Source: Kalaharituber pfeilii (Eukaryota; Ascomycota; Pezizomycetes; Pezizales; Pezizaceae). From it: a stretch of 64,000 bases of DNA. Below, one piece after another: positions 36,856 through 48,913 of this stretch. Where the stretch lies: assembly GCA_015179045.1 (NCBI GenBank), contig WHUZ01000019.1, positions 124,001-188,000 of the forward strand, in the 5' to 3' direction. Position 1 is the stretch's first letter; each line of letters begins with the position of its first letter. The notes beneath the pieces are model-generated. The model ran no database searches. It was not told the origin of the DNA and worked only from the letters and a program-made list of their open reading frames with translations. A program made the translations under genes and the position numbers.

Positions 36856-37087
36856 CTTTCGAGAGACGAAGAATGCATGCATACACCCATTAATTGGGCA
36901 GGGAAGCAGGTGTACCTACTCCTCGTATTTGCACAAGCCCTTTCGACCATAGCCCATAGGGCGGAATGCGATTAATGATATAAAAAAAAAAAAAAAAAAA
37001 AGCCCTTTCGAGACACGAAGAATGCATGCATGCACCCATTAATTGGGCAGGGAAGCAGGTGTACCTACTCCTCGTATTTGCACAAGC
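36856..37087 (+). repeat. 83 bp direct duplication split by a LINE-B tail
   Basis: 36856-36938 and 37005-37087 are the same 83 bp (CTTTCGAGAGACGAAGAATG ... TATTTGCACAAGC) with two differences. The second copy follows the first directly apart from a LINE-B insertion and its own 11 bp duplication. The simplest history is a tandem duplication followed by a LINE insertion near the junction. Confidence 0.9.
36947..37000 (+). mobile_element. LINE-B micro-insertion
   Basis: 35 nt of LINE-B tail (CCATAGCCCATAGGGCGGAA, TGCGATTAATGATAT) plus about 19 A. It is flanked by AGCCCTTTCGA at 36936-36946 and 37001-37011. No coding capacity. Confidence 0.88.
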
Positions 37088-39420
37088 TCTGCCCAGCTTG
37101 ATCACTACACTTCCGTGTTCGCAATACCTAAAGCGAAAATTCGTTCCTAACCCATTGGCGCCTCAGGTTCATCGCTGAGAGATCATCTCGATATGCACTG
37201 AAACAATTAATTCTAATAATTCTTCAACCTGAGCGATGCCCTTATATCAACAGACGGTGAGATTGAGTCTTGTTGAAGACCTTTTTCGAAACGTCAGGGT
37301 CTGGTATCCGTGGGTACCAAATTATCGACCAATCAGTTATTTTTGCAGACCCGTTGTGAAACGTATGCTGTTGCCGGACTAGTACGCGTTCGGAACTGGG
37401 ATTTGAGACTGCAACCAACAAGGGACATAATCAGATGTAACGTTCAAGTAAGGCGTGTTTGGTTTGGTGACGGGTAAAGGAGCCGCAAAATGCGTGAAGG
37501 AGGCGTTTGTGGCGCACTGTGCTTGTCACAAGCACAAGGTTTGACTAGGGTCAGTAGCAAAACTCCAGGTGGACTATAGCGTGCAGGTACTTGCCATTAG
37601 GGGTGCACAAGTCGCGGGATAATCATGAGTCTTGATTTTCTAGGTATTCTAACCGGTAAATCTGGGGTAGAAGCGGTGTTCACGGTGTACCGGTGTGGCG
37701 AAAGAGCTTATTTTGACGTCCAATTTCCAAAAGCGGTAGTTGTTTCCCAAATGGATGTTTGAAGGCCCAGTAAACTCTCCTAATGGAGTTTATACATGCG
37801 ATCTTCTGTCTGGCTGAAAAAATTGATCGCAGGTGTCGGAGCGTGCATGCTTATGTTATCGGAGAAAATTGTTTCATTCGCTAACTTGACTTTTGTCGGC
37901 TCCCCAATTCTACCATCACTATCCCGACCCCTGAATTCCAACCTCTGGTCGCAACTGATGATATTTCCTGTCCATTTTACGACCTCGCTTTCCGTATCAT
38001 AGAGCTGAGAATCCGAAATGGAAATTCCAAAAGCATTTTTGGGTCGCAATATTGCCTGTTTAACTGTATGTCGCTCGATTCCGTTACCCTCAGTCGAATT
38101 CCTTCGTCACCTAAATTTACCTCCTCTTAATGCGATCAAGTTTCCTTGCTAGCCGGTAGGGCGACGTGAGGAGCTTAAATATTGTTGCGGGTATCTGACC
38201 ACACAAGCACACCAACTCAATTTATTACCAGCATCCATACATTCTGAGCATGAGTGGTATTACTCATATGGGGCATGCGGGAACACACATGCGCATGCGT
38301 CCTCCTATGCGTCTAGATTGCGCAGAAAACAAGTGGGTGTGTGGCAAGGGATAGGATGGAAGGATACCTAAATTGGGCACAAATTGATAAATGTGTGTGC
38401 ATGTGCTCACGTACAAAACTGGTCTGGTCTTAGATCCTTTCAATATGAAACTTGTGTGGAATAAAGTGTCGTCGTACTCGGCCAAAGCCGCCTTCATCAT
38501 GATCTCCGCTGGTGAAATCACCCCGCTCTGCTTGGAGGGCAGGGTAACTAGAAGTAGGGTCCTGGCCTTGACGCATGTGTGTGGGAAGCCATAAAAACGG
38601 CTGCAGCGTGGCTAATATTAGAAGGAGGTTGGTTTTAAAAGCGCCTTGATTTCGTTCGTGTCCCTCAGTGTATCATGGAGTTTATGGCGAGGCCATATTG
38701 CGCTTCACCTACAGCTTTGCCCAATGAAACAACTGGAAAGCCTTGGTGATGAAGCAACATAGAGTTAAGTTCACGGCGGCTTCATAATCCATTTCCCAAT
38801 CATCCGCCTTTACGCTATTATGTTATATCACACATGGCTGCTAGTGAGGTGGCAGCGGGTCCCTCGCACCGGCGGAGCGCGGAGCGGTGCCTATATGCAA
38901 GAGCAATGCTGAATGGAGCATTCATATGTACGGGCCCTTGTATATGAAGCTTTCTAGGCAAATGCAACGTGTCTGGTAGGCATTGTGCGACGATGGCTAG
39001 ATATCTATTGTCAAATTCATCTGCATGTTCGCCTGGATGCCTACATCCACAATATTGAAAGTCAGTATTTCTAATGGAGGGGCAAGGGCTTGGTACACTT
39101 GTTCACAAGCATGAACCGGGAAGATATAGTGCCACACACCTTACCCATCACCTCACACCAGTGCCTTCTGTATCGACTAATCCGCATCGAGATCTGCGCA
39201 CATGTGGATATAGACACTAAGGGATCAAGGAACTGCCATGATGCTGGGGGCGATGCACGCACCAAGTCTCAGGGCATAGCCGGCATGGTGATGCCTGGTA
39301 GCAAGAAGCATCTCAAGGCCCAGGCCACGCAGACACGACTATCAATAGCAACATGTGTTACATGTGACTTGGATAATACTGATAAACTGCACCAGCCTTA
39401 CTGGCCGAACGATTGTGCCA
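37088..39420. other. Anonymous sequence with two weak open frames
   Basis: The minus-strand frame 37780-38049 (89 codons) and the plus-strand frame 39090-39455 (121 codons, running into the next LINE) have ordinary amino-acid composition but no recognised domain, intron signal or supporting context. They are recorded only as possible hypothetical or relic sequences. Confidence 0.3.
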
Positions 39421-39431
39421 AGTCAACCAAG

Positions 39432-39618
39432 TCAGCGGGCAATACATGTACGTAGAAGTGTAAGGGGGGGGTAGGATTGGGGGCGTAGGCTTGGTGTTTT
39501 TAGGCGGGCTGTTTCGGGAGGCGTGACTTTAACTTTTTTTCCTATGTATTTAGCACACCATCGCCATAGCCCTTAGGGCGGCACGCGATTAATGAAATAA
39601 AAAAAAAAAAAAAAAAAA
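39432..39618 (+). mobile_element. LINE-B short insertion (3' UTR only)
   Basis: About 165 nt of LINE-B 3' UTR ending in CGCCATAGCCCTTAGGGCGG, CACGCGATTAATGAAAT and poly(A). It is flanked by a perfect 11 bp duplication, AGTCAACCAAG, at 39421-39431 and 39619-39629. The tail hairpin loop reads CTTA here where other copies have CATA or CACA. Confidence 0.9.
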
Positions 39619-39629
39619 AGTCAACCAAG

Positions 39630-42018
39630 CGTTTTGTATCACATATATATGTTATCCGTATATTGAGTATGCGTATAGATAGTAGACCGGGCAGACCGTT
39701 TATAAGCGCACTCATCAGCTAGCTTTGTCAGGTAATCATGTGCCCGGATGTTTTCTGTTTATGGCTCTTGTGTCCGCGGGGTGTCTGGAGAATTTTCCAT
39801 GCAAGCAAGTGAGCGCGTCTATACCATTAATTGAAGCGACGGACGGCGTAGGATATTGATCACAAAAGTTTAGAAAGCGTGCCGTGAGATGAGTACCCGA
39901 TGGTCTAGCGAGAGGTAACGGAGGGCAGCCACGTCTAAGAGGGCCAGCAAGGAATAGAAACATGATGGACGGGCCATGATTGAAATGTGCTGGGACACGC
40001 TTTGGACATCAATCAAGGAGGTAATCAGGCATGTAGCCATTGAGACCAATGAATCAAGAATCCTCTGACGTGGAGCGCAGTTCCGGCCAGGGCTAACTGG
40101 TATTCTAGGTTGCCGAATCAGTCGTAGTACATGATAGATGACAATAGAAACAATTTACCTTCTCAACATTTCCTAGGCCGTGACATGGCATGGCTGCGTT
40201 TGCCCCGAAACATTTATCAGTAGGCCAAATAGAATGTGTGAGGGTGAGGGATCAGGAGGGAGACGCCTGCGTGGTGAGCCTATCCTTGCATGAAAAAGTG
40301 ATGACGCTGGAATTGAACTACCTGTGTTGGTAAATAATTATAACATGAGGCCGCTTATAGTTTTGGAGTCACGTACGACGGGGAGAGATATAAGCCTTGT
40401 CAGACGAGTTGTCGAGTAGTTGACGACGATAATATGAAACCATGCCTGTTAGAGACTGCGCAGTTATCCACTCTTGTGGTTAGCTCTGTTTTCTGGGAAC
40501 TTAGAGGCGATAGGGAGCTGTACTAAATACAGAAACCTGCGGCCGCGTAAACGTTAACTTGACTGGAAGAACAAATATTGCAACATCGGGGCCGTCGATG
40601 TGATTGTGATTCCGAGGGGCAGCACAGTGAACCGGACTGTTTAGCTGGGTTGTAAAGCACTTTATCTGGCCATGCACCAGTAAACAAGCTCGATCAGTCT
40701 TGATTGCTTCGTGGCATTGCCCAGAAATCAAAGTGCCGGGCAAGGCTCGAGATATATCTCCGGTCGTTGTGCGAGATACTCCGTCTGCTTTTTTAACACT
40801 CCTGTAACTACTGTGCTGAGTGTGCAATCCCACCTGCCAAAGCGGGTTGTTGATTATTGCCCATAGGCCCTTACAATATTAGTGACTGTGAGTCGGCTTA
40901 CATACCATGCACAGAATATATTCCGTCTGACGATGTACAACTATCATGCTTGCGCCAGTTCAATTTGATTTTCTGCAATACTCAAATTGAAATCATCTCC
41001 GAGCTTACTCGTCACTAAAAACACCCAAAGCCAATACAAAAAATAATGGTCCGTCTCAATAGCCAAACACGTCCTCGGCATCATTTATGGTGTTCTATGT
41101 GTTGCGTTGTTGTGTAGTGGTATTAAGATATATCACGTGACTCATCATAATTTCGCCGACCGGCATTAGAAAATCTCCGTGCACCATGCAAAACGTCCGA
41201 GCCGACATCCGTCTCCACAACGCCGGAGGTTAACAGTGGCACGGCAGATTTAAAGTTAGTCTGTTCTTAGTCAAGGCTTCTTGCGCGAAACATCGGGTAA
41301 ATGAGAATTACTGGAGATCTATCTGCAGATCGGTACATCACTCAGAATTCAGATTTATCAGGGAAGAGCGGAAAAAGTTCCCCTTTGATCTTGATGAAGA
41401 ATTTTGGAATGGGTAATAACGCTATGCTTGCAGATTTCCCCATATTAAATTACTTGTAGAAGTCAATGTTCATTTCTAAGCATGAAACTTTGTCCTTTAG
41501 TGATGAACGGGACAACATGTTAGGTATCGGGCTAGATTGCTCCTTCCGGCAGGTTCATGTCGCAATATCCTGCATATTCCTTTACGTTGTCATACATACT
41601 AAGATATCAATAAGACTGCTCTGCAACCATGGCAACCGTGTATGGGATAGTTTAATGAGTGCGGGAAGATCACTCCTTCTGGAATTGGGTAAGAGGTAGG
41701 TAGCTTGTGCATTTATCTCAGTGCCGGACTGTGATGTTTCACAACCAAGGACCCGCCTTAGGCACGCCTGCTTTTTTCACCACATTTACAATTGCAAATC
41801 TTCATTATGAGCTTTATCTTAACCGTTTGCGTCTTTATTTGTGACCGGAAAGTATCAACTAATGAGGCTGCTACAATGTTCAAGAAGCGTATTTGTGTAA
41901 AACCTTTTAATTTCCTTTGAATGTACAGGAATGTAAAATTCACCCAACTCTACGTACCTTCGGATGGGAAACCTGATATTTCAACAAAGCTGCTATTGGA
42001 ACCAGTTCGAGGCTTTTT
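39630..42018. other. Anonymous sequence
   Basis: No supportable gene or known repeat. The minus-strand frame at 40501-40833 (110 codons) and the plus-strand frame at 41466-41699 have no recognisable features. Confidence 0.4.
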
Positions 42019-42031
42019 ACCCTTATCACTA

Positions 42032-42069
42032 TCCCTGCCATGGCGAACAGCTGCATGCGGGGTCACGTG

Positions 42070-42100
<31 letters not shown>
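42032..42100 (+). mobile_element. LINE-A micro-insertion
   Basis: About 40 nt (TCCCTGCCATGGCGAACAGC, TGCATGCGGGGTCACGTGAT) plus about 30 A. It is flanked by a perfect 13 bp duplication, ACCCTTATCACTA, at 42019-42031 and 42101-42113. Confidence 0.92.
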
Positions 42101-42103
<3 letters not shown>

Positions 42104-42337
42104 CTTATCACTACATGCTACTATGTATTATGAAGGATTCCAAGCGTAGGAATTAGAAAACCCCTCACTATCCAAAAAGTGCCCTGACTATGCTAGCACG
42201 ATGAAGGTAGTTCATCCAAAGTTAACGTTTTTTTCGAGGAACATTCCCTTTAAACTTGGCCCTGAACTCTCGCGACTATTTATAGCCCGAAGTCATCATG
42301 ACGGCCCACAGCATAATGCGTACAGTGTATCCAATTT

Positions 42338-43219
42338 TTTTTTTTTTTTTTTTTTTTATTATCACGTGACCCCGCATGCAGCTGTTCGCCAAGGCAGGGC
42401 CCCTGGGTCTAAACCCTCAAAGCCCGGAGGCAGGCTTACCTAACTACCCCTCCGCCGCCATCTCTACAAACGGAAAACTCAACCCCTCCCCGCCCCACCT
42501 CCCCGAGGCACTAAAATAACTACAACTTTCCTCCACCGCCACCTTCGAACAAACGAAAAATCGCCCCCTCCCCCTACACCCTGCCGTCCACTTCTTCTCG
42601 TCAATATCCTCCCACCTTCCCCATCCTTCCGGGTACTCTACCTCCTCACACCTGAACGCCAGGTGGTCTGCCGTTTGCTTTTCTCCACACCCGCACCTGC
42701 TCCCCTCTGCCGCCTTTACATGTATTTCCCGCTGTTTCCATTAGTCTTGCGGGAGGGAAAGCGGCCAGCAGTCTTCCTCACCCCCGTCCCCTTTCGGCCT
42801 CATACCGGCACGCCCTCAACCATCTTCCTCCGAGCCTAACCCTGTCGACATCCTGCTGGTCCTCCAGAAAAACTACCACCGAGCTCGTCTTCTTTCCTTC
42901 CCCAACCAGTAAGTCTTTCCTTCTCAACCAGCGAACCCCAACAATCTTCCTCAGGTCCTTATTGTCCTCACCCAGCCATCGTTGCACCTTCCCTAAGTCC
43001 CTTCTCAACGCGACCCCATGTACAACGATGCCGGCCCTGACCTTCGGTTTTGGCTTCGGCTCCGGACCCCCCACCGAGGGAGGCGTCCTCTTCTTCCCCT
43101 TCTTCGGAGGCGGTGGTGGAGATGGTGGTGCTGGTGGTGCCACCTGTGGCTTTGGTGGTGGTGGCGGTGATGGAGATGGTGGAGCTGGTGGTGCCACCTG
43201 TGGCTTTGGTGGTGGTGGT
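42338..43219 (-). mobile_element. LINE-A, chimeric or internally deleted copy (882 bp)
   Basis: On the minus strand it starts within a LINE ORF1 (gag-like) region, jumps to the end of ORF2, and ends with the LINE-A 3' UTR and tag (GCCTTGGCGAACAGCTGCAT, GCGGGGTCACGTGATAAT) and poly(A), seen as T at 42338-42357. Both sides carry the perfect 14 bp duplication AGTGTATCCAATTT (42324-42337 and 43220-43233). One target duplication around the whole unit shows that it was inserted in one event, already rearranged. Endonuclease, reverse transcriptase and RNase H are absent. Confidence 0.9.
42778..43219 (-). pseudogene. LINE-A ORF1 (gag-like) fragment fused to ORF2 3' end
   Basis: The reading begins with two copies of a proline-rich unit of about 20 residues (PPPPPKPQVAPPAPPSP). 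It continues into a basic segment (KKGKKRTPPS) and then a domain with IVVHGVALRRDLGKVQRWLG, a WLRRKD segment and SVVVFLEDQQDVDRVRLGG, which resembles the RRM-like region of Tad-type ORF1 proteins. It stops shortly after RYEAERGRG, before the zinc knuckles usual for ORF1. About 90 bp further on the same strand, in another frame, lies the ORF2 finger (CGCGEKQTADHLAFRC), homologous to 51090-51140. The first residues of the open frame (43220-43239) are flanking DNA, not LINE. Confidence 0.75.
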
Positions 43220-43233
43220 AGTGTATCCAATTT

Positions 43234-43844
43234 CAACATGTGCTAACGGTGCCGCAATACCATTGTTCCTTCATTCTGTTCAAAGAATGTGTCGAGATCG
43301 GTTATCTAGTTTGACTTGCACGTTCTCCGGTGGCTGGCATGAGGGGTCGAAAGCCGAAAAGCCAACAAATCCACTGTTACTCGCATCAATAGTACACAGT
43401 TGCCGAAAGCTATATGGACAGTATGGCTCCTAACTACCTACTGTCTTGATGTCGGCCGGCTCATGTTAAATGTTTTAAGTTTTCCCATGTTCTATCAACA
43501 GGTCGTAGCCATTCCGCTTCTCCTTCCATAAGCATTGCACGAAAGCTATTTAAGGTTTGAATAGGCTGAATGGTATGGTATACACGGCAGTCCAAGTTTT
43601 ATATACTGTAGCATGAAGGGGCGTGACTGTGTAGGTCCAAAATCATCTCCACCTTGGCCACGCACTACAACTTTTCGTCAGCTACCCATACCCCGTAATT
43701 ATAACGCTATCTTCTAATGATGGTAAAGCATGCTGAGCTGGAAGTCGCGGGTCTCAATCACAATTTTACAGGATCTCACAACGAAACCTCTTAATCAACG
43801 CAGTTACTACTTGATTGGAGGGCTACAGCTTATTCCACTATCAC
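43234..43844. other. Anonymous sequence
   Basis: No gene recognised. A weakly tRNA-like string near 43715-43780 was examined and not accepted. Confidence 0.4.
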
Positions 43845-43856
43845 ATCATCTGAAAT

Positions 43857-43929
43857 GCTCTGCCATGGCGAACAGCTGCAAGCGGGGTTACGTGACACAT
43901 AAAAGAAAAAAAAAAAAAAAAAAAAAAAA
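43857..43929 (+). mobile_element. LINE-A micro-insertion
   Basis: About 47 nt of tail (GCTCTGCCATGGCGAACAGC, TGCAAGCGGGGTTACGTGAC) and an A-rich tail that starts ACATAAAAG. It is flanked by ATCATCTGAAAT (43845-43856) and ATCATTTGAAAT (43930-43941), a 12 bp duplication with one C-to-T change. Confidence 0.87.
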
Positions 43930-44427
43930 ATCATTTGAAATATAATAGGCTACGGTCTGCCTTGCAATAAAAGCTTTCGATAGCCTGTAACGGATATAAA
44001 GCTCCCTTTACAGTAATTCACATGCCAGTGAACGCTGAATTTACCGCCACTGACGGTGCCAGACTCATACGGTGTAATTCCAAGACTCGGCTCATATCTA
44101 CAAGTTACAATACCTAATGCGACCACCCCAAACACATTAGGAATGGACTGGGAAACGTTCAACGGCCACTACCCAAAAAAGGAATCATTCACCGTACCCC
44201 TTACATAACTGCTTGGTGTACCGATCCCTGCATATTTATGACAACTATTGACGTTAGAGATGTACGGTGGCAGACTCTACCGGAAGACGGACTGGAGTGT
44301 AGATATCATTGCCCTTGAAGAATTGTCTTTTTCAGGAAAGTACACCCGTCAGGCTTCCAATTGACGGTAGCGTTCTTGAATTTATGAAACAAATAAGTGT
44401 TAATCTGCTCTCAACGTGACGATAGTT

Positions 44428-44462
44428 ACCCTGCCATGGCCACGTGCTACAAGCGGGGTTAT

Positions 44463-44492
<30 letters not shown>
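44428..44492 (+). mobile_element. LINE-A micro-insertion
   Basis: About 42 nt (ACCCTGCCATGGCCACGTGC, TACAAGCGGGGTTATGTGATT) plus poly(A). It lies between perfect 15 bp duplications, AACGTGACGATAGTT, at 44413-44427 and 44493-44507. It carries the same CCACGTGCTA tag variant as 11025-11090. Confidence 0.93.
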
Positions 44493-44494
<2 letters not shown>

Positions 44495-44507
44495 CGTGAC
44501 GATAGTT

Positions 44508-47500
44508 GGCTCACACCTTTGTAGCTGTGCCGAGCTAGCTAAATGTAGACTGTGAACCAACAATGCCAGAAAGCCGTAAGGACAAGAAGGCTGTTATTTT
44601 TACCGTTTTTTCCTCACCAATTTGCCTTTCTGAGGCGGTAGAACTGCAGTACAAAACCATGCTCAACCCGTTGACTGACAAAGTGCATCGGAGGAACCCA
44701 CTTTGTGCTTGAGTTGATAAATCCCTACGAAGGAGAGTGTATTTCTCTCATGCGACATTCATCGGAGGGTCTGGTGTTAGTTCGGCGGGCATTACTCAAA
44801 TTGGTAATGGCCGACTCTCTGCAGGAGAACTTCTCAAGATTACCAGTTACAGAATTTCATCCGTGCTTCCTAAATGAGATTCTCATAGAGCGTCGCAGTA
44901 ATGCAAAGGAACAGAAACTCCCGGCATGAGAATTACAACTCTGAATAAAAGTAATTACAGTGCTCGCCATAGCCAGATCCTAGCGGTGTTAAAGCTCCGA
45001 CGTCGGAGGTTACTGGAACAGGATTAAGCTGTATCTGCGACAGCGGATAAACCATGCAACTAGAGCACGTCGAAGCCGAGTAGAAACGTTAATTTCTGTG
45101 TTCACTACCCATCAAATGAAGGGCAATGTTGAAACAAAACAATCTGAACTTGTTACTCCTTTTTTCTCCGGAGATGGCTGATTCCGGGCGGCCGTAGAAG
45201 ACTATATCTGCGTGCAAACTTGTGTTACAGCATCGCAAAAACATAACCAGGTACAGTGCCGAATCCCGCGTAAAAGCGCACACACATGGATGCCGAGGTA
45301 CAACGGCCACCTGAATTGCGATCTGCTGTGACCCCTGCCGGAGCCGCAATTGTTTTTTTTTTTCAAAGCGATTTAAGCGAACGGGGAGCTTAAGTTCCAG
45401 GACGATACTAAATCTAGAAGTGCTAAATGCTTTATGTACTAATACATCTTCGACTTGGAATTCCTTATTCAACTTCCAAGATATCAGTTTAGGAAAGTTC
45501 ATGCGAGATTGTGACCCAAAAGTGGAAATTAGGACTTAAAATCCCCGTACTGAACGGACGATATATTTAAACAACTGTACATGTACTCCTCGGTAGACAG
45601 GCCCATCCGTTTACCGAAGAGAGTTAGATCAAGCACTAGCAGTGATAGTATCAACCCGTCTCTCCCAGCTTTTCATAGGAGGAAAAACGCCCTCAGTTGA
45701 TCAATCTGTCCGTACCCATGTTGTGACGGCAGCCAGTAGATGTGATCATTTGTCACTAATCCTCAGTAGCTCTATCAACCGCAAACGTACGTAACTTCAT
45801 GCTTCAGACCTTTTGCTTGCTTACCAGCGGGACAATGAAAATCGTGAGTTTTGAACCGTTGCTCTTGGCGACGCTTCAATCCTGTCCGTTAGATGTTATG
45901 TGTCACCTTGCCGTTGAGCTACCGCTATCTTTTTCTTCCTTATTTTCTCTGCGCAGATACCCAATTCGGTGCTGGTTCTGTGTGGCTGGTTCAGATGGGG
46001 TGCTAAAGTAGTACAAGGAAGTACGAGCTAGGAGGTGAAAAATGTTAGGGTAAGCTTCATTAATTTTTTCATGGGGCGCGGAGGCGGTGGCAGCTGGCGG
46101 CGGCAGTGGGTCGAAGGTTACGGGGATACGGAGAACAACATCCAGGGTCATTTGAAGTGGAGCTGCTACAGTTCCTAACTAAGGACAAATTCCGAGGTGT
46201 GGAAGGCATTGCATGTATAGCTAAAAATTTATATATCCTGACGGCCCCAGAAAGCTGTCGCATGGAGTTGCGATTGGGATGGTTATATAGTCGACATGAT
46301 GGCCGCTGAAGGGCTCCAATTGGGGTGGATGGATATCTGGGATACTTGGGATGAGAGGACGGTGAATACACAGGGCAACAGTTTCAAATGGATCGAGCTA
46401 GAATTCAGGACAACAGAACCGCAACAAACTACGACCGACACGAGGCTATGGTGACAGCAAACAACACACTGGACTTGAGATGAGCTAGGAGGCATGGGAT
46501 CTATTACGGGATTGGTGGGCGAACAATAGCAGAGATTTAAGGGAGGCATGGGACTACCGGAGAAAAGGGGATGGTGATCTTGTTGGATAAGTCAATATAA
46601 TGGGATGACCTTTGTCAACTTCATACGACATGCTGGACTACACAGGATCATGACCTACACGGGCCACCTCACCTGAATGACATGGAAACTGTGGATGACA
46701 AACAGACACGCCCATATTACCGCCAGCTTAACCAAGCTTAACAAATTCTTCGACCATAGGAAACATACAGTTTGTATTCCGAAAACATGAATACGACCCA
46801 TGAGCAGATCCGCTCTAGATCCGACAACCTAGATTTGCACCTTAAGGAGCAGGAAAATCACTGTAGTTTATCGAACGACAGTCAATCTGCAAGGCGTCCT
46901 GTTATCTCTGGAGACAACCACATTGGATACCAGGAGCGGAAGCTTCACGGGACTCAACATCAGCCACAAATTACACCTCCGAAACGAACTGTGTTTGAGA
47001 TGGATCAACCGCAGAAATCTTGGATGGAGTCCCGATATGTTAAACCATCTTGTGCGGAAGGAGATGAACAACGAATGACCGTGGTTGCTTTACGGGGGAA
47101 CCAATTCGACTTGGTAATTGAGCGTTTACTCGTAATACATAATGGGGGTTGGACCTATCTCCATGCACTGTGGGAGGGAGGGAGGGAGGGCCTTGATATC
47201 ATCTAAGAAGGGTTTTCATGAGGTAGCAACTCCAATTTTAAGCATGTGTGAAGTTGCGGATAGGACATGTTCGGCTCTCACTATCGGCATTCAATTGCAC
47301 GTGCGGATTCATCAGGTAAACAAATACGGACATTACCATGTATATTGCACCATTCTACAACCTCATACCTGCATAAATATGGACCGTACCGTGCATATAT
47401 CTTTAAGGCTGTCACGACACTACATCATTCCTACGCGCACACAGATTAAAACAGTCGAATCAGCAACAGGAAGGTGTTAGGGCGGATTCTTAGCTGTAAC

Positions 47501-48092
47501 TTCTATATAGGACATCAATTACACAAGTTGAGTCTAAGCCTCCAGAGAGCCCGATTGCTAAGAAACACAGGGCAGGACGCGGGAGTTTGTTCCGTCCGCT
47601 TGATGTTGTTCGATTAACGGTTTCTCCATTTGCAATACGACTGAGCCGCTGGATACTGAGTCAGAGCCTCGGGCGCAATCTCAGAGATGGTATTTTTTAT
47701 ACCTGTGTCTTGCTAGTGTCATTCCTGGAATTAGCCTTTTTTCTTTGGAGTTTTAGCCCTTGATCAAAGTGCCTGATAAGTTGCGTGCTTATTAGCAACG
47801 CTTGTGTTAATGAAGTCCAGCAACAGTGCGCCCGTTTCTCGTAAGTGTGTTCGCGACGGTTTCATCTAATTACCCCCCACACAAAACTACCTTTTAATTG
47901 TGACATGCACGGGATGATAACATTTTACTGTCCAACAGAGTCAGTCTATGAATCTAATAATACTTTCCCGCATCGTTCTTGTATCTGTAACGTCCAATAT
48001 ATTGCATGCAGATAGTAGCGGTTCCCAGAGAAGTCTCCGTTGATTGTCAGATTCCATATTTATAATCCCTGTGCCTAAGCCTGTGAAGGACC
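44508..48092. other. Anonymous sequence with weak open frames
   Basis: The best frame is 46772-47206 (plus, 144 codons, Gln/Ser/Arg-rich, ending after a GGGA-repeat-encoded segment near 47170). A minus-strand frame of 137 codons lies at 45089-45502. Neither has a recognisable domain, splice context or conserved neighbour. Both are compatible with chance frames in 3.6 kb of sequence and are not called as genes. A (GGGA)n stretch lies at 47172-47190. Confidence 0.3.
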
Positions 48093-48098
48093 AGTCCA

Positions 48099-48103
<5 letters not shown>

Positions 48104-48138
<35 letters not shown>

Positions 48139-48167
48139 TTTAATATCATTACTCGCTTGCCGCCTGT
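48104..48167 (-). mobile_element. LINE-B micro-insertion with (TAA)n tail
   Basis: On the minus strand it is about 25 nt of LINE-B end (GGCGGCAAGCGAGTAATGAT, ATTAAAAA) followed by a (TAA)n array, seen as ATT repeats at about 48100-48137, instead of plain poly(A). It is flanked by AGTCCACATTA at 48093-48103 and 48168-48178. Confidence 0.85.
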
Positions 48168-48178
48168 AGTCCACATTA

Positions 48179-48903
48179 TGAACTTTACGTCCCTTTCCCC
48201 CTCAGATAGATCAGGAAATTTTTGTTAGATGCAAATAATAAAAGCGGATCGTCACTCCTAGTGGCAACACCCGATCATGTCCATCACTGCAGATAGGCAT
48301 CAACCTGATCTTGTCGGTTTCATAATTGGAGCATTATTCATTATCATACTCTTCACACTAGAGTTCTAGCCCACCAGATGTATGAATGCACGTCCCACGT
48401 ACTGTACTCCTTTCTACTTCAGACTTACGTACCTGGTCTAAGATTTCGAACCTTCTTTGACAAATTAAGCACATTCAATCAATCCATGATTTACACGCAT
48501 CTAAATCGCAGTCGACCTTCCCTGCCCTGGACATATTGGCATGGGCCAACCCGGCAACGTCATTATCAACTTGACACCATCTTCAACTTCATGCTGTCTC
48601 ATGCATGGTTTTTGCATGCGTAGATTTACCGGGTAAAGCACTTTGTTATAGGCCCTGAACATGCGGAGGTCTGCTGCCCTGCAGCAGGTCAATTATCGCA
48701 CTTGGCCGCAGAACGTGGGGCGTACGGGCTAGGTAACTTGAATTTAGGATGTTTGAACAATCACAGCTTTCATGAAGGAGATCTTGAAGCTACCATCACG
48801 CCGACACCAAGTTATGTGTATAGTAGCCAGCATGATTCTGAAGTCGTTGTGGGCAGAGTTCTCATGAATTTTGTTTTGGAGGTGCTTCAATAGGCTATGA
48901 ACG
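48179..48903. other. Anonymous sequence
   Basis: No gene or repeat recognised between the two minus-strand LINE-B tails. Confidence 0.4.
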
Positions 48904-48913
48904 TCCCAAGCCG

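Noticed and set aside
42962..43246. Glycine-rich plus-strand frame (GGGGDGGAGGATCGFGG type)
   Set aside because: Exact complement of the proline-rich repeat in the minus-strand LINE ORF1 fragment.
43715..43780. tRNA-like string with a possible B box (GCGGGTCTCAATCAC)
   Set aside because: No acceptor stem or anticodon arm could be paired, and the T loop lacks the GGTTCGA consensus.
47941..48174. Frame with an asparagine run
   Set aside because: Translation of the (TAA)n tail of a LINE-B micro-insertion.
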